Shown piece by piece: positions 49,393-58,863 of a stretch of DNA of 64,000 nt (position 1 is its first letter; each line of letters begins with the position of its first letter). Below the pieces are notes generated by a model. It saw only the letters and a list, made by a program, of their open reading frames with translations, was not told the origin of the DNA and searched no databases. A program made the translations under genes and the position numbers. This DNA is from Pelagibius sp048268885 (GTDB lineage Bacteria; Pseudomonadota; Alphaproteobacteria; Kiloniellales; Kiloniellaceae): assembly GCA_048268885.1 (NCBI GenBank), contig JBLWUP010000028.1, forward strand, positions 1-64,000, given 5' to 3'.

Positions 49393-50136
49393 ATGGCATC
49401 AAGGGACCGCGACGACGAAAAGAGCTTCCTGTCCCGCTGGTCGCAGCGCAAGCGGGCGGCGGAGGCCGAAGCGCCGCAGGAGGGCGAGGCGCTGCGCGAC
49501 GAGAGCGCCGCGCCGGCGGCGCGGCTGGCCGCCATCGATCCGGCCGCCGCCGATCCGGCGCAAGAGGATCTTGCCGAAGCTGAGGAGGCCAGGATCGACC
49601 CGGCGGAGTTGCCGGACATCGACAGCCTGGACGCCAGTTCCGACTTCACCCCTTTCCTGAAGGAAGGCGTCCCCGACGCCCTGCGCCGCCGCGCGCTGCG
49701 CAAGCTGTGGCGCCTCGATCCGGTCTTCGGGCATCTCGACGGCCTCAACGACTACGACCTCGACTACACCAACGCCGCCACCGTCGTCGAAGGCATGAAG
49801 ACCATCTACCAGGTCGGCAAGGGCATGGTGCTGCCGGAGGACGAAGAAGCCGAGAAGGCGGCCCTGGAAGAAGAGGGGCGGGCGGAGGCTGCGCCAGAGG
49901 CGGAGGCCGAGGCCGAAGCCGCCGGTGAGGACGGCGAGACGGCGGCGGAGGAGGAGACCGCCCGTCTTGAGGCGGCTTCCGACGACGCCCTGCCGCCGGC
50001 GTCTCCGGCGCCCCGGGTGAAGGCGCGGAATCCGGGGGATCCCCTGGTGTCGGCCGCGTCGACTCGGCGCAGCGGCGTCTCCCGGGCGCCGCAGCGGTCG
50101 GCCCTGCAGCGCCGCTGGGGTGATCCCGAGCGGTAG
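49393..50136 (+). CDS. DUF3306 family protein (formate dehydrogenase accessory locus)
   Basis: This 247-residue protein has the DUF3306 core: FLSRWSQRKRAAEAE at the N-terminus, then DIDSLDASSDFTPFLKEGVP, RRRALRKLWRLDPVFGHLDG and LNDYDLDYT. Residues about 155-215 form a long Glu/Ala-rich low-complexity region, and the C-terminus is basic. It lies 18 bases after DUF3305 and likely acts with it in FDH maturation. The conserved part is intact. Confidence 0.87.
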   Translation: MASRDRDDEKSFLSRWSQRKRAAEAEAPQEGEALRDESAAPAARLAAIDPAAADPAQEDLAEAEEARIDPAELPDIDSLDASSDFTPFLKEGVPDALRRRALRKLWRLDPVFGHLDGLNDYDLDYTNAATVVEGMKTIYQVGKGMVLPEDEEAEKAALEEEGRAEAAPEAEAEAEAAGEDGETAAEEETARLEAASDDALPPASPAPRVKARNPGDPLVSAASTRRSGVSRAPQRSALQRRWGDPER

Positions 50137-50250
50137 CTACTCCTACTGGTTGTATTGCCCGCGCCGCGAGCCGTTGGAATCCGCCAAGAGGCCTGAAAAA
50201 ATAACCACTTTTCGTGTCTCGCGAGTTGTGCGCTGCAACATGCGATTTAG

Positions 50251-50280
50251 TTGACAGTCGCGGCGCAAAGGGGGTCTAAT
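50251..50280 (+). promoter_or_regulatory. Predicted promoter of the torD-fdh operon
   Basis: A perfect TTGACA (50251-50256), an 18-base spacer and TCTAAT (50275-50280) lie in the 299-base gap after DUF3306. Transcription would start near 50287 and give a leader of about 150 bases before the TorD gene. Confidence 0.55.
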
Positions 50281-50435
50281 TCGAAAGGTTCTAAGAAAAA
50301 ACCCTGGGAAAATCAGGGATATAGAGCCTACAGGGCCGGTTTCGCGAAGCTTTGGAAGTACTGATCGGTACTCAGTTTCGCGACAAGAAGACGGGCCCCT
50401 GGCTGAAGGTTGGGAGAGTGTCGCGCTTGGGTAGT

Positions 50436-51032
50436 ATGGCGGCGCAAGTTCAGATATCCGAGGAAGACCAGTTGCGTGCCGGGTGGTACGCATTGCTGGC
50501 GCAACTGCTGTCGCGAGAGCCGAGCGAGCAGCTGCTGCAGATGCTGCGTGGCCTGGAAGGCGACGAGTCCGAACTGGGCGAGGGCATCAAGGCGCTGGCC
50601 GCGGCGGCACGCGGGACCAGCATCGAGACGGCGAAGCAGGAATACTTCGACCTCTTCGTGGGCATGGGCCAGGGCGAGCTGCTGCCCTATGCGTCCTACT
50701 ATCTCACCGGTTTTCTGCACGAGAAGCCGCTGGCGCGCCTGCGCGGCGACATGGCCAGGCTGCAGATCGCACGGGCCGACGACGTGGTCGAGCCCGAAGA
50801 CCACATCGCCTCGCTCTGCGAGATGATGGCCGGCCTGATCACCGGCAGCTTTGGCGAGCCCGCGGATCTGGCGGCGCAGCGTGAATTTTTCGACACCCAT
50901 ATCGGCTGCTGGGCGCCGCGGTTCTTCGAGGACCTGCAGGCGGCCCAGTCGGCTGTGCTCTACATGCCTGTGGGCACCATCGGACGCCTCTTCCTGGCGA
51001 TCGAGACCCAGGCCTTTGACATGGCGGCCTAG
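50436..51032 (+). CDS. TorD-family molybdoenzyme chaperone
   Basis: This 198-residue cytoplasmic chaperone has the TorD/DmsD fold with LRAGWYALLAQLLSREPSEQL, the motif EYFDLFVGMGQGELLPYASYYLTG and PEDHIASLCEMMAGLI. It binds the Tat leader of a molybdoenzyme and assists cofactor insertion, here for FdhA. ATG 50436 matches the domain start; an earlier ATG at 50352 would add 28 atypical residues. Confidence 0.92.
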   Translation: MAAQVQISEEDQLRAGWYALLAQLLSREPSEQLLQMLRGLEGDESELGEGIKALAAAARGTSIETAKQEYFDLFVGMGQGELLPYASYYLTGFLHEKPLARLRGDMARLQIARADDVVEPEDHIASLCEMMAGLITGSFGEPADLAAQREFFDTHIGCWAPRFFEDLQAAQSAVLYMPVGTIGRLFLAIETQAFDMAA

Positions 51033-51159
51033 CGTCATCGGCTTCTCGCCCGGCTTGCCGGACGCGGGGACGGAATTCGGGGTTCGCGGCGGTCTTCTAG
51101 GTCCAATCGCCGCAGTTAGTGAAGTTACCAAGGTCACCACGACAAAGGAGGGTGGACCG

Positions 51160-51354
51160 TTGAGCAAAAAAGAAGAGATCAATGCGGGTCGCCGCGACTT
51201 CTTCAAGAAGGCCGGCTTAGGCGCCGGTGCGGCCGCGATTACCGTGACAGCCTCGCAAGCGGGTGCTGTCGAAGCGGTTTCGCCGCCGTCGAAGGGGTCC
51301 GGCTACTCGGAAACCGACCACGTGCGGAAATACTACGAGCTGGCCCGTTTCTAG
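51160..51354 (+). CDS. Formate dehydrogenase-region twin-arginine peptide
   Basis: This 64-residue protein starts at TTG 51160 behind a strong AAAGGAGG. It has the Tat motif GRRDFFKKAG followed by GAGAAAITVTASQAGA and a short conserved tail (GYSETDHVRKYYELARF). Such small Tat targets are found between torD-like and fdhA genes in many formate dehydrogenase operons. Their function is unknown; a small subunit or cofactor-insertion aid is possible. The tail is fully conserved in form. Confidence 0.9.
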   Translation: MSKKEEINAGRRDFFKKAGLGAGAAAITVTASQAGAVEAVSPPSKGSGYSETDHVRKYYELARF

Positions 51355-51441
51355 GCCGGCCCGGCATTAGTGCTTTGTGGGCCATGAGGAGTTTTCCGAA
51401 ACGGGCCCTTCCGTACCAACTCACTCTTTAGGGAGAGGTCA

Positions 51442-54309
51442 ATGCTTACCAAAAGGACGAATGGGGTTGCGAATGGCCCCCGTTTGTCAAAGGCGGTAGC
51501 CGGCATTGCTGGTAGCGCCATTGACCGCCGTACCTTCCTGAAACGATCCGGATTGACCGCTGGCGGTATCGCCGCGGCATCGGTTCCGCTCGGGATGGTG
51601 AAGAAGGCCGAAGCGGCCTCAGCGGCGACAGGCGACGTACAAATTATCAAATCCGTGTGCACGCACTGCTCTGTGGGCTGCACAGTCATGGCGGAGGTTC
51701 AGGACGGTGTCTGGGTCGGGCAGGAGCCCGGCTGGGACAGCCCCTTCAACCTCGGCGCGCACTGCGCCAAGGGCGCCTCGGTGCGTGAACACGCTCACGG
51801 CGAACGCCGCCTGAAGCATCCGACCAAGATGGTCAACGGCAAGTGGACCAAGGTCACCTGGGAACAGGCGATCGAGGAAATCGGCGACAAGATGCTGGAG
51901 ATCTATCAGAGCTCCGGTCCCGATTCGGTCTACTGGCTGGGCTCCGCGAAGCACAACAACGAGCAGGCCTATCTCTTCCGCAAGTTCTACGCTTTCTGGG
52001 GGTCGAACAACGGCGACCACCAGGCGCGTATCTGTCACTCGACCACGGTCGCGGGTGTTGCGAACACCTGGGGCTACGGCGCGATGACGAACAGCTACAA
52101 CGACATCCACAACTCGCGCGCCATCTTCCAGATCGGCGGCAACCCGGCTGAAGCTCACCCGGTGGCCATGCAGCACATGCTGAAGGCCAAGGAGCAGAAC
52201 AACGCGCCCTTCATCGTCTGCGACCCGCGCTTCACGCGCACGGCCGCCCACGCCGATGAATACGTGCGGTTCCGCCCCGGCACCGACGTGGCGCTGATCT
52301 GGGGCATTCTCTGGCACGTCTTCGACAATGGCTGGGAGGACAAGGAGTTCATCCGCCAGCGTGTCTGGGGCATGGACCAGATCAAGGCCGAAGTCGCCAA
52401 GTGGACGCCCGACGAAACCGAGCGTGTCACCGGCGTGCCGGGCTCTCAGCTGAAGCGCGTGGCGCGGACGCTGGCCAACAACCGTCCCTTCACCATCATC
52501 TGGTGCATGGGCGGCACCCAGCACACGAACGGCAACAACAACACCCGGGCCTACTGCATCCTCGGTCTCGCCCTCGGCGTGATCGGCACGCAGGGCGGCG
52601 GCACCAACATCTACCGCGGCCACGACAACGTGCAGGGCGCCACCGACCTGGGCGTGCTCTGTCATACCCTGCCGGGTTACTACGGCCTCTCGGCCGGTGC
52701 GTGGAAGCACTGGTCGCGTGTCTGGGACGTCGACTACGAGTGGCTGCAGAGCCGCTTCGCCAGCAAGGACTTCATGGAGAAGGCCGGCGTGCCGGTGTCG
52801 CGCTGGTTCGACCTTGCCCTTGAGGCGAAGGAGAACATCGACCAGCCGGACAATCTCCGGGCCATGGTCTTCTGGGGCCACGCGGCGAACTCGCAGACCC
52901 GTCTGCCCGACATGAAGAAGGCGATGGAGAAGCTGGACCTCCTGGTCATCGTCGACCCCTATCCGACGATGGCGGCGGTGATGAACGACCGCAAGGAGGG
53001 AACCTACCTGCTGCCGGCGGCGACGCAGTTCGAGACCTACGGGTCCGTGACCGCGTCCAACCGTTCGATCCAGTGGCGCGACAAGGTCTTCGATCCGCTC
53101 TTTGACTCGAAGACGGATCACGAGATCATGTATCTCTTCGCCAAGAAGCTCGGTTTCGCGGACGAGATGTTCAAGAACATCAAGGTCGAGAACAACGTTC
53201 CGCTGATCGAGGACGTGCTGCTGGAGATCAACCGCGGCATGTGGACCATCGGCTACACCGGCCAGTCGCCGGAACGCCTCAGGACCCACATGGCCAACCA
53301 GCAGACCTTCGACAAGACCACGCTGCAGGCACGCGGCGGTCCTGCCGACGGCGACTACTACGGCCTGCCGTGGCCCTGCTGGGGCACGGCGGAGATGGGT
53401 CACCCGGGCACCCCGGTGCTCTACGATCCGTCGAAGCCGGTGGCCGAAGGCGGTCTCTGCTTCCGTGCCCGTTTCGGCGTGGAGCGCGAGGGCGACAACC
53501 TGCTGGCCGAAGGCTCCTATCCGGTCGGCTCGGAAATCCAGGACGGTTATCCCGAGTTCACCATGGCCATGCTGAAGAAGCTGGGCTGGGACAAGGACCT
53601 GACCGACGAGGAGCGTTCGACCATCGACGCCATTGCCGGCGACAAGACCAACTGGAAGATCGACCTCTCGGGCGGTATCCAGCGCGTCGCCATCAAGCAT
53701 GGCTGTGCCCCCTTCGGCAACGCCAAGGCGCGGACGGTGGTGTGGAACTTCCCGGATCCGGTGCCGCTGCACCGCGAGCCGCTCTACACCTCGCGGCGTG
53801 ACCTCGTGGCCGACTACCCGACCTACGACGACCGCAAGATGTATCGCTTGCCGATCCTCTACAAGTCGATCCAGGACAAGGACTTCTCGGGCGACTTCCC
53901 GATGATCCTCACCTCCGGCCGTCTGGTCGAGTACGAGGGTGGCGGTGACGAGACCCGGTCCAACCCCTGGCTGGCCGAGCTCCAGCAGGACATGTTCGTG
54001 GAGATCAACCCGGTGGACGCCAACAACAACGGCGTGCGCGACGGGGCGATGGTCTGGGTGCATGGCCCTGAAGGCGCCAAGGTCAAGGTCAAGGCGCTGG
54101 TGACCGAACGCGTGGGACGTGGCGTGGCTTTCATGCCCTTCCACTTCGGCGGCCACTGGCAGGGCGAGGATCAACGCTACAAGTATCCGGCGGGATCCGA
54201 TCCTTACGTACTCGGTGAAGCCAGCAATACCGCGCAGACATATGGCTATGACTCGGTGACCAATATGCAGGAAACCAAAGCCACGCTCTGCCGTATCGAG
54301 CCGGCTTAA
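51442..54309 (+). CDS. fdhA: Formate dehydrogenase catalytic subunit (molybdopterin, FeS)
   Basis: This 955-residue periplasmic enzyme oxidises formate to CO2. It has a Tat leader (DRRTFLKRSGLTAGG near residues 28-42), an N-terminal [4Fe-4S] site (CTHCSVGC near 73 with a later GAHCAKG) and the metal-ligand cysteine in HQARICHSTTV near 198, encoded by TGT rather than a selenocysteine TGA. The C-terminal MopB domain is complete (SGRLVEYEGGGDETRSNPW, MPFHFGGHWQG). It is the membrane-associated FdhA-FdhB-cytochrome b type. ATG 51442 follows AGGGAGAGG. Confidence 0.97.
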   Translation: MLTKRTNGVANGPRLSKAVAGIAGSAIDRRTFLKRSGLTAGGIAAASVPLGMVKKAEAASAATGDVQIIKSVCTHCSVGCTVMAEVQDGVWVGQEPGWDSPFNLGAHCAKGASVREHAHGERRLKHPTKMVNGKWTKVTWEQAIEEIGDKMLEIYQSSGPDSVYWLGSAKHNNEQAYLFRKFYAFWGSNNGDHQARICHSTTVAGVANTWGYGAMTNSYNDIHNSRAIFQIGGNPAEAHPVAMQHMLKAKEQNNAPFIVCDPRFTRTAAHADEYVRFRPGTDVALIWGILWHVFDNGWEDKEFIRQRVWGMDQIKAEVAKWTPDETERVTGVPGSQLKRVARTLANNRPFTIIWCMGGTQHTNGNNNTRAYCILGLALGVIGTQGGGTNIYRGHDNVQGATDLGVLCHTLPGYYGLSAGAWKHWSRVWDVDYEWLQSRFASKDFMEKAGVPVSRWFDLALEAKENIDQPDNLRAMVFWGHAANSQTRLPDMKKAMEKLDLLVIVDPYPTMAAVMNDRKEGTYLLPAATQFETYGSVTASNRSIQWRDKVFDPLFDSKTDHEIMYLFAKKLGFADEMFKNIKVENNVPLIEDVLLEINRGMWTIGYTGQSPERLRTHMANQQTFDKTTLQARGGPADGDYYGLPWPCWGTAEMGHPGTPVLYDPSKPVAEGGLCFRARFGVEREGDNLLAEGSYPVGSEIQDGYPEFTMAMLKKLGWDKDLTDEERSTIDAIAGDKTNWKIDLSGGIQRVAIKHGCAPFGNAKARTVVWNFPDPVPLHREPLYTSRRDLVADYPTYDDRKMYRLPILYKSIQDKDFSGDFPMILTSGRLVEYEGGGDETRSNPWLAELQQDMFVEINPVDANNNGVRDGAMVWVHGPEGAKVKVKALVTERVGRGVAFMPFHFGGHWQGEDQRYKYPAGSDPYVLGEASNTAQTYGYDSVTNMQETKATLCRIEPA

Positions 54310-54324
54310 GGGAGGAACTGAATC

Positions 54325-54921
54325 ATGGCACGTATGAAATTCCTCTGTGACGCCGAGCGTTGCATCGAGTGCAATGCCTGCGTCACGGCGTGCAAGAACG
54401 AGCATGAAGTGCCCTGGGGCGTGAACCGGCGCCGGGTGGTGACCATCAATGATGGCAAGCCCGGTGAGCGGTCCATCTCCGTGGCCTGCATGCACTGTTC
54501 CGACGCGCCCTGCATGGCCGTCTGCCCGGTGGATTGCTTCTACCAGACCGACGACGGTGTGGTGCTTCACTCCAAGGATCTCTGCATCGGTTGCGGTTAC
54601 TGCTTCTACGCCTGTCCTTTCGGCGCGCCGCAGTATCCGCAGGCCGGCAACTTCGGCAGCCGCGGCAAGATGGACAAGTGCACCTTCTGCTCCGGCGGCC
54701 CGGAGGAGGACAACTCCGCCGCCGAGTTCCAGAAGTACGGGCGCAACCGTCTGGCAGAGGGCAAGTTGCCGCTCTGTGCGGAAATGTGCTCCACGAAGGC
54801 CCTGCTCGCCGGTGACGGCGATATGGTGTCCGACATCTATCGCGAGCGAGTCGTCGCCCGCGGTTTCGGGTCGGGAGCCTGGGGCTGGGGAACCGCCTAC
54901 GATCAGAAGTCCGGCTCTTAA
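54325..54921 (+). CDS. fdhB: Formate dehydrogenase FeS subunit
   Basis: This 198-residue electron-transfer subunit has four cysteine clusters for four [4Fe-4S] centres: CIECNACVTACKNEHEVPWG, CMHCSDAPCMAVCPVDC, CIGCGYCFYACPFGAPQY and KCTFCSGG with a late CAEMCSTKAL. It passes electrons from FdhA to the membrane cytochrome. It starts 15 bases after fdhA behind GGGAGGA. A perfect stem-loop follows it, separating it from the lipoprotein gene. Confidence 0.96.
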   Translation: MARMKFLCDAERCIECNACVTACKNEHEVPWGVNRRRVVTINDGKPGERSISVACMHCSDAPCMAVCPVDCFYQTDDGVVLHSKDLCIGCGYCFYACPFGAPQYPQAGNFGSRGKMDKCTFCSGGPEEDNSAAEFQKYGRNRLAEGKLPLCAEMCSTKALLAGDGDMVSDIYRERVVARGFGSGAWGWGTAYDQKSGS

Positions 54922-54962
54922 GCCGGCCCTGGTCGGGGCAATGGGGATCGCATCCCGGGATG

Positions 54963-54985
54963 GGGGCGGCGCCTAGCGCCGCCCC
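54963..54985 (+). terminator. Stem-loop after fdhB
   Basis: GGGGCGGCGC (54963-54972) pairs perfectly with GCGCCGCCCC (54976-54985) around a CTA loop, followed by TCTTT. It probably weakens or stops transcription into the cytochrome b part of the locus, keeping FdhA/FdhB in excess. Confidence 0.7.
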
Positions 54986-55072
54986 TCTTTCCCATGGGCG
55001 ACAGAGTCCCGTAAGAAAATATTAACCATAAGCCGTTTGTTCTTGTTGCCTCGATTGGAGGTAGAAAACCTG

Positions 55073-55264
55073 ATGGTACTGCACAAGCTGATTCCCATCG
55101 TTGCCGGCGCCGGCCTCGTCATGGCCCTGGCGGCCTGTGACGAGTCGGAGCAGGGACGTGTCCTGCGCTACGAAAAGGGCACCTACCTGGGCAAGCCCGA
55201 CAGCCAACTGACCGAACAGCAGCGCGAAGAACTGCGTTCCCGCGCGGCGCTGCAAGGCGGCTGA
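55073..55264 (+). CDS. Small lipoprotein of the formate dehydrogenase locus
   Basis: This 63-residue protein has a lipoprotein signal (LIPIVAGAGLVMALAAC, lipobox LAAC) and a short mature part containing GRVLRYEKGTYLGKPDSQLT. The pattern RVLRYEKGTYLGKPD recurs in small lipoproteins beside formate dehydrogenase genes. ATG 55073 has GGAGGTAG about 10 bases upstream. It may help assemble or anchor the complex. Function is unproven. Confidence 0.82.
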   Translation: MVLHKLIPIVAGAGLVMALAACDESEQGRVLRYEKGTYLGKPDSQLTEQQREELRSRAALQGG

Positions 55265-55335
55265 ACTGGCGGGGATGCCTAATTTTCCCTGCCCAAAAGA
55301 CGATGAAGAGACGTAGCTCGCTGAGAGGAATGACC

Positions 55336-56454
55336 ATGACCGCCTCCGTCTTGCGCCTGCGGCGCGATGCCTTTCCCCTTTTCTTCGGTCTGGTGCTGCT
55401 GCTGGCCGCGCTGGCCGCCGTGACGGCGCCGACGTCGCCGGCCTGGGGCCAGTCCGCCGATCAGACCACCGCCGAGAGCCCGACGGGCGGGAACGTTCCG
55501 GGCAACGTGCTGGGCAATGCGGCCGACAGCGACTTCTGGCGGGCGATCCGCCAGGGCGAGGCCGGGCAGGTCTCGATCCCCGACGCCCAGGCCGGCCGCC
55601 TCATCCAGTCGGAAGGCGACAACTGGCGCGCAGTGCGCAACGGGCCTTTGACCGTCTACGGCGCCTGGGCGATGCTCGGCGTCGTCGCCATCATCGCCCT
55701 GTTCTTCGCCATCCGCGGCCGCATCCGCATCGATGCCGGCCCCAGCGGCACCACCATCGAACGCTTCAACATGCTGGAGCGCACGGCGCATTGGATCACC
55801 GCCACTTCCTTCGTGATCCTGGCGCTGACCGGGCTCAATATTCTCTACGGACGCCATGTGCTGCTGCCGATCCTTGGGCCTGAGATCTTTTCGGCCATCA
55901 CCATCGCTGGCAAGTACGCGCACAACTTCCTCTCCTTCGCCTTCATGGTTGGCGTGGTGCTGATCTTCTTCCTTTGGGTCGGCCGCAACATCCCTGGAAA
56001 GCGCGACCTGCATTGGCTGGCGGTGGGCGGCGGCCTGTTCAAGAAGGGCGTGCATCCGCCGGCGGGCAAGTTCAACGCCGGTCAGAAGCTGATCTTCTGG
56101 TCCGTCGTCCTGGGCGGCGTTTCGATCAGCATCTCCGGGCTGGCGCTGCTGTTCCCCTTCCAGTTCGCACTCTTCGGCGGGACCTTCGAAGTGCTGAACA
56201 TCTTCGGTCTCGGCTTGCCGACCGACCTGACGATGATGCAGGAGATGCAGCTCTCGCAGCTGTGGCACGGCATCGTGGCGCTGATCCTCACCGCCATCGT
56301 CATCGGCCACATCTACATCGGCTCGCTGGGCATGGAAGGCGCTTTCGAGGCCATGGGCACGGGGCAGGTCGACCTGAACTGGGCCAAGGAGCACCACTCC
56401 CTCTGGGTCAACGAGGTGCGCAGCAGCTCCAGCGCCCAACAGCCCGCGGAATAG
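55336..56454 (+). CDS. Formate dehydrogenase cytochrome b subunit (gamma)
   Basis: This protein of about 372 residues has a signal/first helix, a periplasmic segment of about 70 residues and then the four-helix cytochrome b556 domain. That domain includes MLERTAHWITATSFVILALTG, KYAHNFLSFAFMVGVVLIF and SQLWHGIVALILTAIVIGHI, whose histidines are the probable haem ligands. It anchors FdhAB in the membrane and passes electrons to quinone. The start at 55336 follows GAGAGGA; ATGs at 55330 and 55303 are alternatives. The N-terminal periplasmic extension is longer than in E. coli FdoI. Confidence 0.92.
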   Translation: MTASVLRLRRDAFPLFFGLVLLLAALAAVTAPTSPAWGQSADQTTAESPTGGNVPGNVLGNAADSDFWRAIRQGEAGQVSIPDAQAGRLIQSEGDNWRAVRNGPLTVYGAWAMLGVVAIIALFFAIRGRIRIDAGPSGTTIERFNMLERTAHWITATSFVILALTGLNILYGRHVLLPILGPEIFSAITIAGKYAHNFLSFAFMVGVVLIFFLWVGRNIPGKRDLHWLAVGGGLFKKGVHPPAGKFNAGQKLIFWSVVLGGVSISISGLALLFPFQFALFGGTFEVLNIFGLGLPTDLTMMQEMQLSQLWHGIVALILTAIVIGHIYIGSLGMEGAFEAMGTGQVDLNWAKEHHSLWVNEVRSSSSAQQPAE

Positions 56455-56464
56455 GAGGCTTCCC

Positions 56465-56809
56465 ATGGCCGTAGGCTGCCGCAGTCTTCTCTTCGCTGTC
56501 GGCGTTGCGGGGGCAGTCCTGGCAGCGCCGGCCGTTGTTCCCGCGCAGGCCGCCATCAGCGGGGAAGCCGCGGGCAAGCAGCTCGCCGAGCGCTTCGGCG
56601 TGCGGGTGTTGCAGGTGCGTGCCGGCGAGCGCGCTGGCCGCAAGGTCTGGCTCGTCACGGTCATGCAGCCCGGCGGCAACCGCAACAACGCCTTCCAGGT
56701 GAACCTTCTGGCCGTCGATCAGGAAACGGGCGAGCTGGTGTCCTCCTTCCAGCACGGGGCCGACGGCTACAGCCTGCCGCCGCTGCCGCCGGGGGGCGAG
56801 CGGCCATGA
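56465..56809 (+). CDS. Secreted PepSY-like protein
   Basis: This 114-residue protein has a signal peptide (SLLFAVGVAGAVLAAPAVVP) and a PepSY-like beta domain (LAERFGVRVLQVRAGERAGRKVWLVTVM, with NAFQVNLLAVDQETGELVS). PepSY modules often bind or inhibit partner enzymes in the periplasm. It starts 10 bases after the cytochrome b stop and is likely co-transcribed. A role in controlling FDH is inferred only from position. Confidence 0.82.
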   Translation: MAVGCRSLLFAVGVAGAVLAAPAVVPAQAAISGEAAGKQLAERFGVRVLQVRAGERAGRKVWLVTVMQPGGNRNNAFQVNLLAVDQETGELVSSFQHGADGYSLPPLPPGGERP

Positions 56810-56828
56810 CGGCCGGGCCGGCGGCCGG

Positions 56829-57494
56829 GTGGCGGAAAGCGCCTCTTCCGGCATGAGGAGGGGGGCGTCAGGACTGTTCGCGGCTGGTTTGTCGCTGCTG
56901 CTGGTGTTGCCATTTGGGGCCGCCGCCCAGCAGTCCACTCAGCAGCCTACGTCGACAGCGCCGGTCCTCGGGAACAAGCCGGGCCTGCTCGTCACGCGTG
57001 TCTTCAAGAAGCCTCCCGAGAAGCTGACGGTCTCGGTGACCCCCTATGACGACAGCGACCTGAACCTGCGGCTCAAGCAGGACTTCGAGGCGCAGCTGGC
57101 CGCGCAGGATCGGGCCCGGGTGGAAACGGCGTCCGGGGCGGCCTATCTGTTATTGTTCGAGACGGAGGTCGTGCCGGCCGATGCGGTGCCGCGCGGCCCC
57201 AGCCTCGGCGCCGCCAACGTCACGGAAAGCGGGGTCGACGTGAACGTCAACGTCTGGTCGTCCAGCAAGGACAGTGTCCTCGGCGGCCGCCAGCAGGACG
57301 GCGACGTCGGCAGCAACGTGTTTCACATCAACGCCGTCCTGCGCGATCGCGGCAGCGGCGATGTGACCTGGCAGGGGGATGCCTACTATGAGCTGTCCGG
57401 GCCGGCAAGCGAGCGCGTCGCACGCGGCATGGTCGCTCCGCTGGTGCAGAAACTAGGTCAGTCCGTTGCCCATGAAGCCTTCACGATCGAATAG
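56829..57494 (+). CDS. Secreted protein of unknown function
   Basis: This 221-residue protein has a signal peptide (ASGLFAAGLSLLLVLPFGAAA) and a periplasmic domain with beta-strand-like segments KLTVSVTPYDDSDLNLRLKQ, AAYLLLFETEVVPA and GVDVNVNVWSSSK. The block GDVTWQGDAYYEL near the end recalls LPS-assembly or lipoprotein-type beta domains, but I recognise no family. GTG 56829 or ATG 56853 could be the start. It overlaps the next gene by 23 bases, so it belongs to the same transcript. Confidence 0.75.
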   Translation: MAESASSGMRRGASGLFAAGLSLLLVLPFGAAAQQSTQQPTSTAPVLGNKPGLLVTRVFKKPPEKLTVSVTPYDDSDLNLRLKQDFEAQLAAQDRARVETASGAAYLLLFETEVVPADAVPRGPSLGAANVTESGVDVNVNVWSSSKDSVLGGRQQDGDVGSNVFHINAVLRDRGSGDVTWQGDAYYELSGPASERVARGMVAPLVQKLGQSVAHEAFTIE

Positions 57495-58863
57495 CCCGGC
57501 ACCGCGGATCTGCGGATGGCGCCGGTCGCTTGGCCGCTTGCTGCCGGCAGCGGCGCTGTGCATCGCCGTCGCGGCGGCGCCGGCGGTCCGCGCCGAGCTG
57601 CGCGGCCACGGCGGCTTCGTGAAGGGCGTCGCGGTGTCGCCTGACGGCACCCGGGCGGTTTCCGCCAGCTTCGACTACAGCATCATCCTGTGGGACCTGA
57701 AGAGCCAGGAGGCGCTCGAGGTCCTCGACGACCATGACGGCGCGGTCAACGCCGTGGTGCTGCTGGACGATGGCCGCAAGGCGCTCTCCGCCAGCGACGA
57801 CGGCACACTGCGCCTCTGGGACCTGAGGCAAGGCGAGCTGCTGCAGGTGTTCACCGGCCACGGCGGCAAGGTGGCCGGCGTCGCCGTATCGCCGGACGGA
57901 CGGCTGGCGGCTTCCGCGGGGTGGGACCGCAGCGTGCGCCTTTGGGATCTGGAAGCGGGCAGCCAGCTCTTCGTGCTCGACGACTACCGCAGCAATGTGA
58001 ACGCGGTGGCCTTCGCCCCGGACGGCCGGCACCTGCTGACGGGCAGTTACGATTCCTCGATCCGCTACTACGCCCTGCCGGAGGACGGCGCCGCGCCGCG
58101 CCTGCTGCGGGTTATGGAAGGGCACGATTTCGGGGTCAACGCCCTGGCCTTCCTGCCGGACGGCCGGCGCGCCCTCTCGGCCTCGGTGGACGAGACCGTG
58201 CGGCTGTGGGACCTGGCTTCCGGCGAGGAACGGGCCGAGTTGCGCGGGCATGAAGGACCGGTTTTCGCCGTCGCGGTCTCGCCCGACGGCAGCCTGGCGG
58301 CCTCGGCCGGGGTCGACGGGACGGTGAACCTCTGGAACATCGAGGAGCGGCGCATCATCGCCTCGCTCTACGGCCACCGGCAGCCGGTCTGGGCCCTGGC
58401 CTTCACACCCGACGGCAAGCGCCTGCTGTCCGCCGGGGCCGACGAGGTGACGCGCCTTTGGGACCTGGAAACCCGCAGCGAGGTGGGCGTTTCGGCGGAT
58501 GTGGCCGCCGCGCCGGTGCCGTCGCAGCCGGGCGAAGCCGATTCACGCGGCGCCAAGCTGTTCCGCAAGTGCGTCGCCTGCCACACGGTCACCGCCGACG
58601 GCGGCAACCGGGCGGGCCCCACTCTGTATGGCGTCTTTGGCCGCCGCGCGGGGACCATCGAGGGCTACAACTACTCGGATGCGCTCAGCCACAGTGACCT
58701 GGTCTGGACGGAAGAGACGATCGACCGGCTGTTCGCGGAGGGGCCGGATGAATTCACGCCGGGCAGCAAGATGCCGCTGCAGCGCATGCCCTCGGCTGCG
58801 GACCGCGAGGAACTCATCACTTATCTGAAGAGTATTACCGCCGTCGGGGGGACGGCGAACTGA
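57472..58863 (+). CDS. Secreted WD40 propeller fused to cytochrome c
   Basis: This 463-residue protein has a signal peptide, about seven WD40 repeats (for example SFDYSIILWDLKSQEALEVL, DGTLRLWDLRQGELLQVF) spanning about 45-340, and a C-terminal class I cytochrome c with CVACH near 368 and a methionine in MPLQRMPS. The cytochrome part looks like cytochrome c2 (GPTLYGVFGRRAGTIEGYNY). A propeller can dock a partner protein, so it may receive or deliver electrons in the FDH chain. ATG 57472 overlaps the end of the upstream gene. Confidence 0.9.
   Translation: MKPSRSNSPAPRICGWRRSLGRLLPAAALCIAVAAAPAVRAELRGHGGFVKGVAVSPDGTRAVSASFDYSIILWDLKSQEALEVLDDHDGAVNAVVLLDDGRKALSASDDGTLRLWDLRQGELLQVFTGHGGKVAGVAVSPDGRLAASAGWDRSVRLWDLEAGSQLFVLDDYRSNVNAVAFAPDGRHLLTGSYDSSIRYYALPEDGAAPRLLRVMEGHDFGVNALAFLPDGRRALSASVDETVRLWDLASGEERAELRGHEGPVFAVAVSPDGSLAASAGVDGTVNLWNIEERRIIASLYGHRQPVWALAFTPDGKRLLSAGADEVTRLWDLETRSEVGVSADVAAAPVPSQPGEADSRGAKLFRKCVACHTVTADGGNRAGPTLYGVFGRRAGTIEGYNYSDALSHSDLVWTEETIDRLFAEGPDEFTPGSKMPLQRMPSAADREELITYLKSITAVGGTAN

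Noticed and set aside
52030..52040. Selenocysteine-dependent formate dehydrogenase
   Set aside because: The active-site codon is TGT (Cys) in ARICHS; no TGA or SECIS-like hairpin is seen there.
51619..54570. A 983-codon open frame antisense to fdhA and fdhB
   Set aside because: It is an antisense shadow of two unmistakable subunits and its product shows no recognisable domain.
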